From positions 434,001 through 498,000 of the forward strand of contig NZ_JAATOT010000001.1 of NCBI RefSeq assembly GCF_011806455.1: DNA of 64,000 bases. Direction: 5' to 3'. The stretch comes from Celeribacter sp. HF31 (GTDB lineage Bacteria; Pseudomonadota; Alphaproteobacteria; Rhodobacterales; Rhodobacteraceae). A program made the translations under genes and the position numbers. Position 1 is the stretch's first letter. The number at the start of each line of letters is the position of its first letter. The notes under the pieces were generated by a model. It was not told where the DNA came from. It saw nothing but the letters and a program-made list of their open reading frames with translations, and ran no database searches. This document shows positions 1 through 7,574 of this stretch, piece by piece.

Positions 1-459
1 CTCTGCGGCTTCCTTGCGGATTGCGTCAAAGTCGTCGCCCAAGACCTCAGTGGCCGGGATCACCGGCACGTCGGCTTCGATGGCCACCTTGCGCGCGGAG
101 GCCTTGTCGCCCAGCTGGCGCATGGTCTTGGCTTTCGGACCGATGAAGGTGATGCCCGCCGCCGTACAGGCATCGACGAAATCGGGGTTTTCAGAGAGGA
201 GGCCGTAGCCCGGGTGGATCGCATCTGCGCCCGACAGTTTGGCAACGCGGATGATCTCTTCGATGGAGAGATAGGCCGCCACCGGCCCCATGCCCTCGCC
301 GATCTTATAGGCTTCATCCGCCTTGAAGCGGTGCAGCGACAGCTTGTCCTCTTCGGCATAGATCGCGACGGTGCGTTTCCCCATCTCGTTGGCGGCACGC
401 ATCACGCGGATCGCAATTTCGCCCCGGTTCGCGATCAGGACTTTCTGGAAATCGGCCAT
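1..459 (-). CDS. pyc: Pyruvate carboxylase, N-terminal part (cut by window edge)
   Basis: Biotin-dependent enzyme that carboxylates pyruvate to oxaloacetate (anaplerosis, cytosol). Only the first 153 codons are inside the window; the frame is open at base 1. The start is ATG at 459-457 with a good AAGAGGGGAAG ribosome site just upstream. The visible part is the biotin carboxylase N-terminal domain: ANRGEIAIRV near residue 10, then a stretch reading AYLSIEEIIRVAKLSGADA and HPGYGLLSENPDF. The spacing and wording of this stretch resemble pyruvate carboxylases more than the short acetyl- or propionyl-CoA carboxylase alpha subunits, but only the missing C-terminal transcarboxylase and biotinyl domains would settle it. 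It is transcribed leftward and separated from the next gene by 250 bp. Confidence 0.85.
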   Translation of the reverse strand, partial: MADFQKVLIANRGEIAIRVMRAANEMGKRTVAIYAEEDKLSLHRFKADEAYKIGEGMGPVAAYLSIEEIIRVAKLSGADAIHPGYGLLSENPDFVDACTAAGITFIGPKAKTMRQLGDKASARKVAIEADVPVIPATEVLGDDFDAIRKEAAE

Positions 460-504
460 GGCAAGCTTCCCCTCTTGCTGTTTTTCACATCAGGTTAGTG
501 ATTT

Positions 505-515
505 CTGCACTGCAG
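505..515. promoter_or_regulatory. Small palindrome upstream of pyc
   Basis: CTGCA-C-TGCAG, perfect 5-bp arms about 46 bp upstream of the pyc start, inside the longer near-palindrome ATTTCTGCACTGCAGTAAAT. Two further TTGCA cores follow at 610-623. Position and symmetry suit a regulator site for pyc. No binding protein is assigned; this is inference only. Confidence 0.25.
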
Positions 516-641
516 TAAATCCCTTTAGCGCGCCACATGTGGGGCTGGCAGAAGATTTGCGACGTCAGGCTGCGATTTTTGATGTGATGGGGGCGGGAAA
601 TGGCCGGGTTTGCAATTTTTGCAGAAAAAAATGGGGGATTA

Positions 642-675
642 GCAAAGGCCCGGGCGGTGGAGGCCGGGCCTTTGC
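642..675 (-). terminator. Hairpin at the 3' end of the efflux gene
   Basis: Perfect 12-bp stem GCAAAGGCCCGG / CCGGGCCTTTGC (642-653 with 664-675) with a 10-base loop, placed 35 bp past the stop codon of the leftward efflux gene. No long T-run follows the stem, so termination strength is uncertain. Confidence 0.55.
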
Positions 676-709
676 AAAGCGGTTTCGCAGGAATCAGAGG
701 GGCAGAATG

Positions 710-2260
710 TCAGCTTTCGCGCGACCGGAGCGGGATTTCGCGCAAGAACACGGCCAAGACCAAACCGACCAGCGCAAGGGCGGCGGCGATCCAGTAGACC
801 GGATGCAGGGCGACGGAAATCGTCTGGCCAATCAGATCGCGCGTGGCCTCGGGAAGCTGCGCCAACATCTGAGGCCCAAGTTCGGCGACATTGGCCAATC
901 CACCCGCCGGACCATCGACCGAGGCTTCGACATTGGCCTCGGTCATCATGGTCGCCATCCGGCTGGCAAAGAGGGCGCCAAAGAGCGCGACGGCGATGGA
1001 GCCGCCGACCTGACGGAACATCAATCCCGCCGCTGTGGCGGTGCCGATCTGTTCGCGCGGCACAGCGTTTTGCACGGCGGTGGTCACCACCGGGAAAATA
1101 CAGCCCATGCCCGCGCCAAGTCCCGTCAAAGACAGCCAGAGCGACCAGGAGTGCATGTCCGGCGACAGCCGTGTGAGCGAGACAAGTGCCACCGTGGCCA
1201 GGCTCAGCCCGATCACCGGCAAAAGGCGATAGCGCCCGGTGCGGCTCATATATTGGCCGGAGAGGGTCGAGGCGATGAGGATGCCGAAGGTCATCGGAAT
1301 GAGTTGCAGCCCGGATTGCGTCGCGGTCGCGCCCTTCGCCATTTGCAGAAACACCGGGATGAAGGTCAGCGCCCCGAACATCAGCGCGCCGGTGACGAAA
1401 GAGATCGCCGAGGTGATGGTGAAGACATTCATCTTGAACAGGCCGATCGGCAGGATCGGCTCGGAGGCCTTTTGCTCGATCGCGACAAACCCGAGGGTTG
1501 AGATGAGAAACAGCGCCATGAGCGACAGGCCGATGGGGGAGGTGAGGCCGAATTCCTTGCCGCCCAGAGCGGTCAAAAGCACGATGGACGACAGCGACAG
1601 CGTGAGTGCGACGGCGCCCGCGTAGTCTACTTTGTGCTGCACGCGACGCCCCAAGGGTTTGAAGCCAAAAACAAACCCCGCGAGAGCCAGCGCGCCGAAG
1701 GGCAGGTTGATGTAGAAAATCCAGTGCCAGGACAGCGTGTCGACGAACCAGCCACCTAACAGAGGCCCGGCGACAGAAGAGACGCCGAAAACGCCCGCAA
1801 AGACGCCCTGAATCTTGCCACGTTCCTTGGGCGGGATCACGTCGCCGATGATCGACAGCGCCAAAACGAAGAGCCCGCCACCGCCAAGCCCCTGAAGTGC
1901 GCGGGCGGCGATGAGAAAGCCCATCGAATTTGCCAGACCGCATAGAATGGAGCCGGTCAGGAACAGAGTCACCGAAAAGATCACCACATTGCGCCGCCCG
2001 TAAAGATCGCCGAGCTTGCCATAAAGCGGCGCGACCACGGTGGAGGCGAGGATATAGGCGGTGACCACCCAGGACAGATGCTCCAACCCGCCGAGATCGG
2101 CGACGATGGTGGGAAGCGCGGTGGAGACGATGGTCTGATCGAGCGCGGCCAAAAGCATGAGCACGGCGACGGAGCCGATCACCAGTCGGACGGAGGTGTG
2201 CTCTTTGGGACGCTCGGATGTGGCCTCATCGGGCCGAGGGGATATGTGCGTGTGCGGCAT
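710..2260 (-). CDS. DHA2-family (14-TM) multidrug efflux MFS transporter
   Basis: Inner-membrane proton-coupled drug exporter of the EmrB/QacA (DHA2) type, 516 residues, the normal length for this group. Visible signatures: LDQTIVSTALPTI in TM1 (around residue 40), the motif A loop GKLGDLYGRR (about 80), a glycine-rich ARALQGLGGGG segment and motif C-like GPLLGGWFVD (about 165). About fourteen hydrophobic segments can be traced and no periplasmic adaptor is encoded nearby. The ATG at 2260 has GGAG five bases upstream. It is divergent from a MarR regulator across a 178 bp gap full of inverted repeats, so local repression by that MarR protein is the simple model. The substrate is not predictable from sequence. 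Confidence 0.92.
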   Translation of the reverse strand: MPHTHISPRPDEATSERPKEHTSVRLVIGSVAVLMLLAALDQTIVSTALPTIVADLGGLEHLSWVVTAYILASTVVAPLYGKLGDLYGRRNVVIFSVTLFLTGSILCGLANSMGFLIAARALQGLGGGGLFVLALSIIGDVIPPKERGKIQGVFAGVFGVSSVAGPLLGGWFVDTLSWHWIFYINLPFGALALAGFVFGFKPLGRRVQHKVDYAGAVALTLSLSSIVLLTALGGKEFGLTSPIGLSLMALFLISTLGFVAIEQKASEPILPIGLFKMNVFTITSAISFVTGALMFGALTFIPVFLQMAKGATATQSGLQLIPMTFGILIASTLSGQYMSRTGRYRLLPVIGLSLATVALVSLTRLSPDMHSWSLWLSLTGLGAGMGCIFPVVTTAVQNAVPREQIGTATAAGLMFRQVGGSIAVALFGALFASRMATMMTEANVEASVDGPAGGLANVAELGPQMLAQLPEATRDLIGQTISVALHPVYWIAAALALVGLVLAVFLREIPLRSRES

Positions 2261-2347
2261 GGGAACTCCTTTCGCCCGTCCGTGTTGTCATCACGTCGTT
2301 GTCATTCCGGCGGGCGTGTGCCTCACGAGGGTGAGGCCTTTGCGGTC

Positions 2348-2376
2348 AGATAGCGCTAAATGCAGGTATGTGTCAA
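2348..2376 (-). promoter_or_regulatory. Candidate sigma-70-type promoter of the efflux gene
   Basis: On the minus strand TTGACA (2376-2371) is followed after 17 bases by CTATCT (2353-2348), about 88 bp ahead of the efflux start codon. The -35 box is perfect and lies within the inverted repeats described for the MarR operator, so a repressor bound there would block it. Confidence 0.45.
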
Positions 2377-2418
2377 CAGCACATAAATGTGACTGTCATG
2401 TAATTGACATTGACACAT
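2367..2418. promoter_or_regulatory. Inverted repeats, probable MarR operator
   Basis: Three overlapping symmetric elements in the marR-efflux gap: TATGTG-N7-CACATA (2367-2385), TGTCATGTAATTGACA (2394-2409, TGTCA/TGACA arms) and ATGTGTCAA at 2368-2376 mirrored by TTGACACAT at 2410-2418. MarR dimers bind palindromes of this size in divergent promoters and are often autoregulated. The assignment to this MarR protein is by position. Confidence 0.5.
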
Positions 2419-2438
2419 ATTCATGCGACCCCATCGCC

Positions 2439-3068
2439 ATGACCCAAGATCACACTCCCGATATGACGCCTTCTCCAGAGAGCACCCTCGTAAAGCGCCC
2501 GGCAAAACGCCCGGCTGACCCGCGCGTGCACGCCGGCGTGCCTGAGTTTCTGACCGGGGAGGGATTTTCCGACCCGGCGGTCACGGCTTTGCTCGATCTC
2601 GACCTGTCGCTGTTTCAATGGCGACGCATGGCGGAGAAGGGCGAGTTCAAAGGCAAGGTGATCGCGGGCATGTCTGAGGCGCTGGAACCCGCGCTGTTGC
2701 AGGGGCTTTTGTCCGTGGCGCAAATCTCCGCCGGTCTCGGGCGCGACCGGCCCGAGCCGCCGACCATTGGTATGGTCGCAGAGGTCATGTCCGTCGACCC
2801 CTCGCGCGCCTCACGCATTGTCTCCGAACTGGTTTCGCGCGGCTATGTGGCGCGTCAGGCGGTGCAGGAAGACGCGCGCAAATCCGTTCTGGTCATGACG
2901 CCGAAATCGAAAACCCTTTTGGGCGAGTTCACCCTGTCGAAATGGCGCATCATGGCGCAGGTCTTCGCGGGGTGGTCCGGCGAAGACATTTCCGACTTCT
3001 CACGCCTCTTTGCGCGCTATGTGTCTGGGCTGGTTGAGGCGGTCTCTGAGTCTTCCGAGAAACCCTAA
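2439..3068 (+). CDS. MarR-family winged-helix regulator
   Basis: Predicted DNA-binding repressor, 209 residues from the ATG at 2439; the reading frame is open further upstream but the earlier codons lie in the promoter region. Residues 1-35 are a charged, proline-rich tail. The core from about 45 to 200 is a MarR fold with a recognition region reading VMSVDPSRASRIVSELVSRGYVARQ and a wing with VQEDARKSVLVMT, where the arginine and aspartate are typical of MarR wings. It is divergent from the DHA2 efflux gene, the classical arrangement for a pump whose substrate relieves repression. The inducer is unknown. Confidence 0.88.
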   Translation: MTQDHTPDMTPSPESTLVKRPAKRPADPRVHAGVPEFLTGEGFSDPAVTALLDLDLSLFQWRRMAEKGEFKGKVIAGMSEALEPALLQGLLSVAQISAGLGRDRPEPPTIGMVAEVMSVDPSRASRIVSELVSRGYVARQAVQEDARKSVLVMTPKSKTLLGEFTLSKWRIMAQVFAGWSGEDISDFSRLFARYVSGLVEAVSESSEKP

Positions 3069-3139
3069 CCCGGCATCTTTCTGCGCAACGCGCGTGAGAA
3101 CAATAGAAGAACGCACTTTTCCTCGGCGCGGCTCTTCTG

Positions 3140-3153
3140 TATCCTGCTCCCCA
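3140..3153 (+). promoter_or_regulatory. Possible -10 box giving a leaderless uvrD transcript
   Basis: TATCCT at 3140-3145 ends seven bases before the uvrD ATG, and no purine-rich ribosome site lies between. If it is a true -10 box, transcription would begin at or next to the start codon. The -35 region is poor (CTTTTC at 17-bp spacing), so this is tentative. Confidence 0.3.
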
Positions 3154-5654
3154 TGAGCAGTTTCAATGAAGACGACGCCTTCGAGGCGGCGGTGCAGCCC
3201 CAACGTCCCTCCCTCTCCCAACTCGCGATGCAAGGCGCACGCGAGGCCGCCTTTGGTGCGCCCGACACATCGTATCTCGACACGCTGAACGACGCACAGC
3301 GCGAGGCGGTGGAGACGCTCGACGGGCCTGTCCTGATGCTCGCAGGGGCGGGGACGGGGAAGACCAAGGCGCTCACCGCGCGGATTGCGCATCTCTTGAA
3401 CACCGGCCGCGCGCAGCCGCGTGAAATCCTTGCCGTGACCTTCACCAACAAGGCCGCGCGGGAGATGAAGGGACGTGTCGCCGGGCTGATGGGGATGGAG
3501 CTTGAGGGCATGCCCTGGCTCGGCACGTTCCACTCGGTCTGCGTCAAACTCCTGCGTCGCCACGCCGAACTTGTCGGGCTCAAGTCGAACTTTACCATTC
3601 TGGACACGGACGACTCGATCCGGCTCTTGAAACAGCTGATCTCAGCGGCGGGCATCGACGAGAAACGCTGGCCCGCGCGTCAGCTCTCCGGCATGATCGA
3701 CAATTGGAAAAACCGCGCCCTCACGCCCTCTGCTGTCTCTGGCGGAGAGGGCAGTGAATTCAATGGCATGGGCGTCAAACTTTATGCGCAGTATCAAGAG
3801 CGTTTGGCGACACTGAACGCCGTCGATTTCGGCGATCTTCTGTTGCATATGGTGGTGATTTTCCAGAAACACCCGGACCTCTTGGAGCAATATCAGCGCT
3901 GGTTCAAATACATCCTCGTGGACGAGTATCAGGACACCAACGTCGCGCAATATCTCTGGCTGCGGCTCCTCGCGGGCGGGCATAAGAACATCTGTTGCGT
4001 TGGAGATGACGACCAGTCGATCTACGGCTGGCGCGGCGCCGAAGTGGGCAACATCCTGCGGTTCGAAAAGGATTTTCCCGGCGCCAAAGTTGTGCGCCTT
4101 GAGCAGAATTACCGCTCCACGCCACATATCCTCGCCGCCGCCTCGTCGGTGATCGCGGGCAACCGGGATCGTCTGGGCAAGGAGCTTTGGACCTCTGAAA
4201 CCGACGGCGAATTGGTGCGCCTTATCGGCCATTGGGATGGCGAAGAAGAGGCGCGTTGGGTCGGCGAAGAGATCGAGGCGCTGCATGGCGGAACGCGGAG
4301 CCGCCTGCGCAAATATTCCCTCGACGACATTGCCATTCTGGTGCGCGCCTCGCATCAAATGCGCGCTTTCGAGGATCGGTTCCTCTCCATCGGGCTGCCG
4401 TATCGCGTGATCGGCGGGCCACGGTTTTACGAGCGGATGGAGATCCGCGATGCCATGGCCTATTTCCGCATCGTCACCCAGCCTGAGGACGATCTGGCGT
4501 TCGAGCGCATCATCAACACGCCGAAACGCGGGGTGGGCGATAAGGCACTGCAAGAGATCCAGATGTGTGCCCGCCGCCATGGCGTGCCGCTTTTGGAGGC
4601 GGCGGGGATTGCCGTGGAAGAGGGGCTTTTGAAGGGCAAGGCCAAGTCGAGTGTCGCGCAACTTGTGGCCGACATCGAGCGGTGGTCGTCGCTGAACGTC
4701 CAACAGATTCGCTACGGCGTCGAGGACGAAGATGCGCTGGTGGAAGACGTCGCCTATGACCCCGCCGAGATCGGCCATATCGAATTGGCCGAGAAAATTC
4801 TCGACGAATCTGGCTACACCGCCATGTGGCAGAACGACAAAACACCTGAGGCGCCGGGGCGGCTCGAGAACCTCAAGGAACTCGTCAAAGCCCTGGAACA
4901 ATTCGACAATCTCGCAGGCTTTCTCGAACATGTCGCGCTGATCATGGACAATGACAGCGGCGAAGACGGCGAGAAGGTCACCATCATGACGCTGCACGGC
5001 GCCAAGGGGCTTGAGTTCCCGGTCGTCTTCCTGCCCGGCTGGGAAGAGGGGCTGTTCCCGTCGCAGCGCTCGATGGATGAAAACGGCACCAAGGGGCTCG
5101 AGGAAGAGCGCCGTCTGGCCTATGTCGGCATCACCCGCGCCGAGGAGCTTTGCACAATTTCCTTTGCCGCCAACCGCCGGGTCTACGGTCAATGGCAATC
5201 GCAGCTCGCCTCGCGTTTCATTGATGAACTGCCGGTCGATCACGTCGACATCCTGACGCCCAACGGCCTTTACGGCGCGCAGGGTGGCATGGGGGGCAAC
5301 ATGGGGGGACGTGATGGGGGACGTGATCGGGCGCTTGACGATTATGCCCAGACCTCCGCCACTCGCTTTAACGAGCGCGCGTCCAAGGCCGATGTTTACA
5401 ATTCGCCGGGCTGGAAACGGATGCAGGAACGCACCCAGAGGGCCGGCACGCCGCGTGCGCCCGTCACGCTCGATATGAAAGCCAGCGCGTCCTTTACGTT
5501 GGGCGACCGGGTGTTCCACAAGAAATTCGGCTATGGCGAAGTGATGGAAATCGAGGGCGAAAACCTCACTGTGGAATTCGACCACTCGGGCACGAAAAAG
5601 CTCAAGGCAGGGTTCGTGATGCCCGCCGACCAAGCGGGCGACGTGCCATTCTGA
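3153..5654 (+). CDS. uvrD: UvrD/PcrA-type superfamily 1A DNA helicase
   Basis: ATP-dependent 3'-5' helicase of nucleotide excision and mismatch repair, 833 residues. Motifs in order: Q motif LNDAQREAV (45-53), Walker A AGAGTGKT (64-71), Walker B DEYQDTN (about 257), motif III GDDDQSIYGWRGA (about 286), motif IV/V region with TLHGAKGLEF and motif VI VGITRAEEL (about 657). A glycine/arginine-rich linker near 710-725 leads to a C-terminal KOW/Tudor-like end (VFHKKFGYGEVMEIEG), the segment that contacts RNA polymerase in PcrA and UvrD. Residues 1-40 are an extra, probably disordered N-terminus. UvrD versus PcrA cannot be separated by sequence alone. No Shine-Dalgarno site precedes the ATG. Confidence 0.93.
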   Translation: MSSFNEDDAFEAAVQPQRPSLSQLAMQGAREAAFGAPDTSYLDTLNDAQREAVETLDGPVLMLAGAGTGKTKALTARIAHLLNTGRAQPREILAVTFTNKAAREMKGRVAGLMGMELEGMPWLGTFHSVCVKLLRRHAELVGLKSNFTILDTDDSIRLLKQLISAAGIDEKRWPARQLSGMIDNWKNRALTPSAVSGGEGSEFNGMGVKLYAQYQERLATLNAVDFGDLLLHMVVIFQKHPDLLEQYQRWFKYILVDEYQDTNVAQYLWLRLLAGGHKNICCVGDDDQSIYGWRGAEVGNILRFEKDFPGAKVVRLEQNYRSTPHILAAASSVIAGNRDRLGKELWTSETDGELVRLIGHWDGEEEARWVGEEIEALHGGTRSRLRKYSLDDIAILVRASHQMRAFEDRFLSIGLPYRVIGGPRFYERMEIRDAMAYFRIVTQPEDDLAFERIINTPKRGVGDKALQEIQMCARRHGVPLLEAAGIAVEEGLLKGKAKSSVAQLVADIERWSSLNVQQIRYGVEDEDALVEDVAYDPAEIGHIELAEKILDESGYTAMWQNDKTPEAPGRLENLKELVKALEQFDNLAGFLEHVALIMDNDSGEDGEKVTIMTLHGAKGLEFPVVFLPGWEEGLFPSQRSMDENGTKGLEEERRLAYVGITRAEELCTISFAANRRVYGQWQSQLASRFIDELPVDHVDILTPNGLYGAQGGMGGNMGGRDGGRDRALDDYAQTSATRFNERASKADVYNSPGWKRMQERTQRAGTPRAPVTLDMKASASFTLGDRVFHKKFGYGEVMEIEGENLTVEFDHSGTKKLKAGFVMPADQAGDVPF

Positions 5655-5735
5655 CTCAGAATCAGTGGGTTTTTACGGGCAATTAAGGAGTTTCGGATAG
5701 GCTCAGGCCTGATTTAAACCCTGAGATATGTCCCG

Positions 5736-6893
5736 ATGCCCCTGAGAATCGAAGCCATCGACAGCCAGTTCGCGGCCGCGACCGGATCAAATGTGAATTC
5801 GGGGCCGGGGACCTCACAATTCGACTATCCGCCGACCTCGACCAATGGTTTGATCATCGAATCCCAGCCGGGCGATGACAGCCCCTATATCTTTTCGCCG
5901 GGCGACACCTATACGCTGACCTTCTCCGGTCAGGGCGGCGACACGATTGAAAACGCCACGGTGGTGCGCTCCGACTATATCGATATGAATGGCGATACGG
6001 GCTATGCCGTGGTGTTCGAGGGTTACGACAGCAACGGCGATCTGACGCAGGTCGTCTGGACGCCGGAATTCGATCTCGAAAGCTGGTATTGGGACAATTT
6101 CAGCGGCGGGCAAACGCCGGGCTTCTACAACACCGACCAATCCGCAGCGACCACCTATCAGGCCGTGTGTTTCGAGGCTTCTATGCTGATTGAAACGCCC
6201 GACGGGTCCCGTGCCGTCGCTGATCTGAAGCCGGGCGATCCGGTGGTGACCCTTGATCACGGGGTGCAACCGATCCGCTGGATGGCATCGCGGCAAGTGC
6301 GCGGATGGGGTCGGCATGCGCCGGTGATCTTTGCGCCCGGCAGTTTTGACAATCCGGAGCCTGTGGTGCTGAGCCAGCAACACCGCATCCTGCTCGACCT
6401 GCCGACCGAGGGGATGCATCCGGCGGGGCGCCAGCTTTTGGTCCCGGCGGTGTCCTTTGTCGATGGGCGAAACGTCCGAGTGCGGCCGCGCGATGAGATC
6501 ACTTATGTGCATCTCTTGCTCGAAGATCACGGTCTGGTTTCCTGCCACGGGATCGCCTGTGAAAGCCTTTATCTGGGGCAGGTGGCGCGCGATGTCTTGG
6601 GGGTGATGGACGGCTATACCCCTGGCGGAATTGCTACGGGCTCGATCGAGAGCTTCCTCGACCTTTTTGCGGGGCACAGGGCGCAGCAACCCGCGCGCCC
6701 CTTCCTCTCCCCGCGTGAAGGTCAGGCTTTGCTGCACCGTCTGGCCGGACTGCCGGAGCGCAAACCCGCCATGCTCATGAAACGTGGGCGCCAACATCAG
6801 CGGGACTATCGCCTCGACCCGACGAAGTATCCCGGCGCGCCCGGCTTGCGCGGCCTGCCGGCCTTTGAGCGCATACTTGAGCTCGCGGCCTGA
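5736..6893 (+). CDS. Hint-domain protein with unrecognised N-terminal domain
   Basis: 385 residues. The first 140 are rich in Gly, Asp, Ser and aromatic residues and look like a secreted beta-sheet domain (SPGDTYTLTFSGQGGD, DMNGDTGYAVVFEGYDSNGD), with no obvious RTX nonapeptides. A Hint (hedgehog/intein-type, Hint_2) domain follows: Cys145 in VCFEASMLIETPDG, the block RAVADLKPGDPVVTLDHG, then LSQQHRILL near 213. Hint domains can self-cleave at the leading Cys; here no sequence after the domain resembles a C-extein. There is no Sec signal, so type I or other export is possible but unproven. The C-terminal 100 residues are basic (MLMKRGRQHQRDYRLDP). A second Hint protein is encoded at 24655-25848. 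Function unknown. Confidence 0.8.
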   Translation: MPLRIEAIDSQFAAATGSNVNSGPGTSQFDYPPTSTNGLIIESQPGDDSPYIFSPGDTYTLTFSGQGGDTIENATVVRSDYIDMNGDTGYAVVFEGYDSNGDLTQVVWTPEFDLESWYWDNFSGGQTPGFYNTDQSAATTYQAVCFEASMLIETPDGSRAVADLKPGDPVVTLDHGVQPIRWMASRQVRGWGRHAPVIFAPGSFDNPEPVVLSQQHRILLDLPTEGMHPAGRQLLVPAVSFVDGRNVRVRPRDEITYVHLLLEDHGLVSCHGIACESLYLGQVARDVLGVMDGYTPGGIATGSIESFLDLFAGHRAQQPARPFLSPREGQALLHRLAGLPERKPAMLMKRGRQHQRDYRLDPTKYPGAPGLRGLPAFERILELAA

Positions 6894-6953
6894 GTATCCG
6901 GCCTGAGCGCCAGCTCCGCCTTTCCCTCTGAACTCTGCTAAAGACCTCTGCCC

Positions 6954-6980
6954 AAAACGCCGCATCTCCGGCGCGTTTTC
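6954..6980 (+). terminator. Intrinsic terminator of the Hint gene
   Basis: AAAACGCCG / CGGCG-C-GTTTT hairpin (6954-6962 with 6969-6979), 61 bp past the stop codon of the Hint gene. It immediately precedes the oppositely directed end of the ccsR array, so the two transcripts converge here. Confidence 0.6.
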
Positions 6981-6999
6981 GCATGTCTGAACAAAAAAA

Positions 7000-7072
7000 C
7001 ACCCGCGTCCAGGGAGGAGGAGAGGACGCGGGTGCTCTTGCATCGGACCACGAGGGAGGAGGAGTGGGTCCG
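7000..7072 (-). ncRNA. CcsR-type small RNA, fourth pair of hairpins, with terminator
   Basis: Two hairpins carrying UCCUCCUCC(C) loops on the minus strand. The distal one has a perfect 11-bp stem (7000-7010 with 7024-7034) followed by seven T residues (minus strand of 6993-6999), so it is also the rho-independent terminator of the whole locus. The other stem is CGGACC/GGTCCG plus AC/GT with one bulge (7044-7051 with 7064-7072). The spacer inside the pair is 9 bases. The family assignment to R. sphaeroides CcsR (conserved CCUCCUCCC motif, stress-induced) rests on the motif, the two-hairpin unit and the position behind a DUF1127 gene. Confidence 0.82.
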
Positions 7073-7086
7073 TATAAGAAAGAAAT

Positions 7087-7159
7087 GCGGCGGTGTCAGG
7101 GAGGAGGAAGACACCGCCGCCTTCAGTCACGATCCCTCAGGGAGGAGGAAGAGAGATCG
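7087..7159 (-). ncRNA. CcsR-type small RNA, third pair of hairpins
   Basis: Hairpin GCGGCGGTGTC / GACACCGCCGC (7087-7097 with 7110-7120, perfect 11 bp) and hairpin CGATCCCTC / GAGAGATCG (7130-7138 with 7151-7159, one mismatch). Both enclose the same 12-base loop, UUCCUCCUCCCU on the RNA strand. They are 9 bases apart and separated from the neighbouring pairs by 14 and 29 bases, which suggests one processed unit. Confidence 0.82.
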
Positions 7160-7188
7160 CATCTCTGGGGCGAGGCCCCGTTATTGGT

Positions 7189-7258
7189 GCGACGATGCCA
7201 GGGAGGAGGAAGCATCGTCGCTCTGGTCTTCAAGGTCCCAGGGAGGAGGAGAGGGACC
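7189..7258 (-). ncRNA. CcsR-type small RNA, second pair of hairpins
   Basis: Hairpin GCGACGATGC / GCATCGTCGC (7189-7198 with 7212-7221, perfect 10 bp) and hairpin GGTCCC / GGGACC (7234-7239 with 7253-7258). The loops again read CCUCCUCCC on the RNA strand. The intra-pair spacer is 12 bases. Stem sequences share nothing with the other pairs, so only the loop is under sequence constraint. Confidence 0.82.
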
Positions 7259-7277
7259 CCGAATTCCGGTATCTGGT

Positions 7278-7345
7278 GCGGCAGCGCCAGGGAGGAGGAG
7301 AGGCGCCGCCGCAGGTATCAGGGCCTCAGGGAGGAGGAGGAGGCC
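7278..7345 (-). ncRNA. CcsR-type small RNA, first pair of hairpins
   Basis: Closest pair to the ccaF1 stop codon. Hairpin GCGGCAGCGCC / GGCGCCGCCGC (7278-7288 with 7302-7312, a single A-C mismatch) and hairpin GGCCTC / GAGGCC (7322-7327 with 7340-7345), 9 bases apart, with the constant CCUCCUCCC loop. It begins 13 bases after the ccaF1 coding region, so co-transcription and processing from the ccaF1 3' UTR is expected, as known for R. sphaeroides. Confidence 0.82.
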
Positions 7346-7358
7346 GTGATGAGAATTC

Positions 7359-7574
7359 TTATTTGCCGTATGCGGCCTCGTGGGCCACGGCGTTGATGGA
7401 TGCGCGGGACATGCCCAGATCGCGCAGGTCGCGGTCGCTCAGGCCGGAGAGTTCCAGCATCGTCTCGCGATAAACGCGGTAACGGGCAACACGTTCCCCG
7501 AGTGCTTTGAACAGCCCGCCGAAGAGACCGGAGGAAGCCGTTGCGGCGCTGTTGATGTCGTTTGCGTAAGCCAT
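7359..7574 (-). CDS. ccaF1: DUF1127 small protein, CcaF1-like
   Basis: 71 residues. The C-terminal half is a DUF1127 domain (YRETMLELSGLSDRDLRDLG, then MSRASINAVAHEAAYGK) after an N-terminus rich in Ala, Gly and Ser. DUF1127 proteins are small arginine-rich RNA-binding or regulatory proteins. In R. sphaeroides the CcaF1 protein is encoded directly ahead of four CcsR RNAs, affects their maturation, and is induced with them through RpoHI/RpoHII. The same gene order, and as I recall the same length (71 aa), is seen here. The start ATG at 7574 has only a weak purine stretch (AAGGTTAAAG) upstream. The role in this organism is inferred from the family and context. Confidence 0.85.
   Translation of the reverse strand: MAYANDINSAATASSGLFGGLFKALGERVARYRVYRETMLELSGLSDRDLRDLGMSRASINAVAHEAAYGK

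Noticed and set aside
639-1943. Long alternative-frame reading frames over the efflux gene and elsewhere on opposite strands of GC-rich genes
   Set aside because: Arg/Ala/Gly-rich shadows of real genes with no recognisable motif.
7011-7340. Regularly spaced AGGGAGGAGGA units resembling a CRISPR array or tandem coding repeats
   Set aside because: The flanks of each unit are complementary to each other, forming hairpins with the unit in the loop; real CRISPR spacers are not self-complementary, and the reading frames across the region (six overlapping ones) have no protein-like composition.
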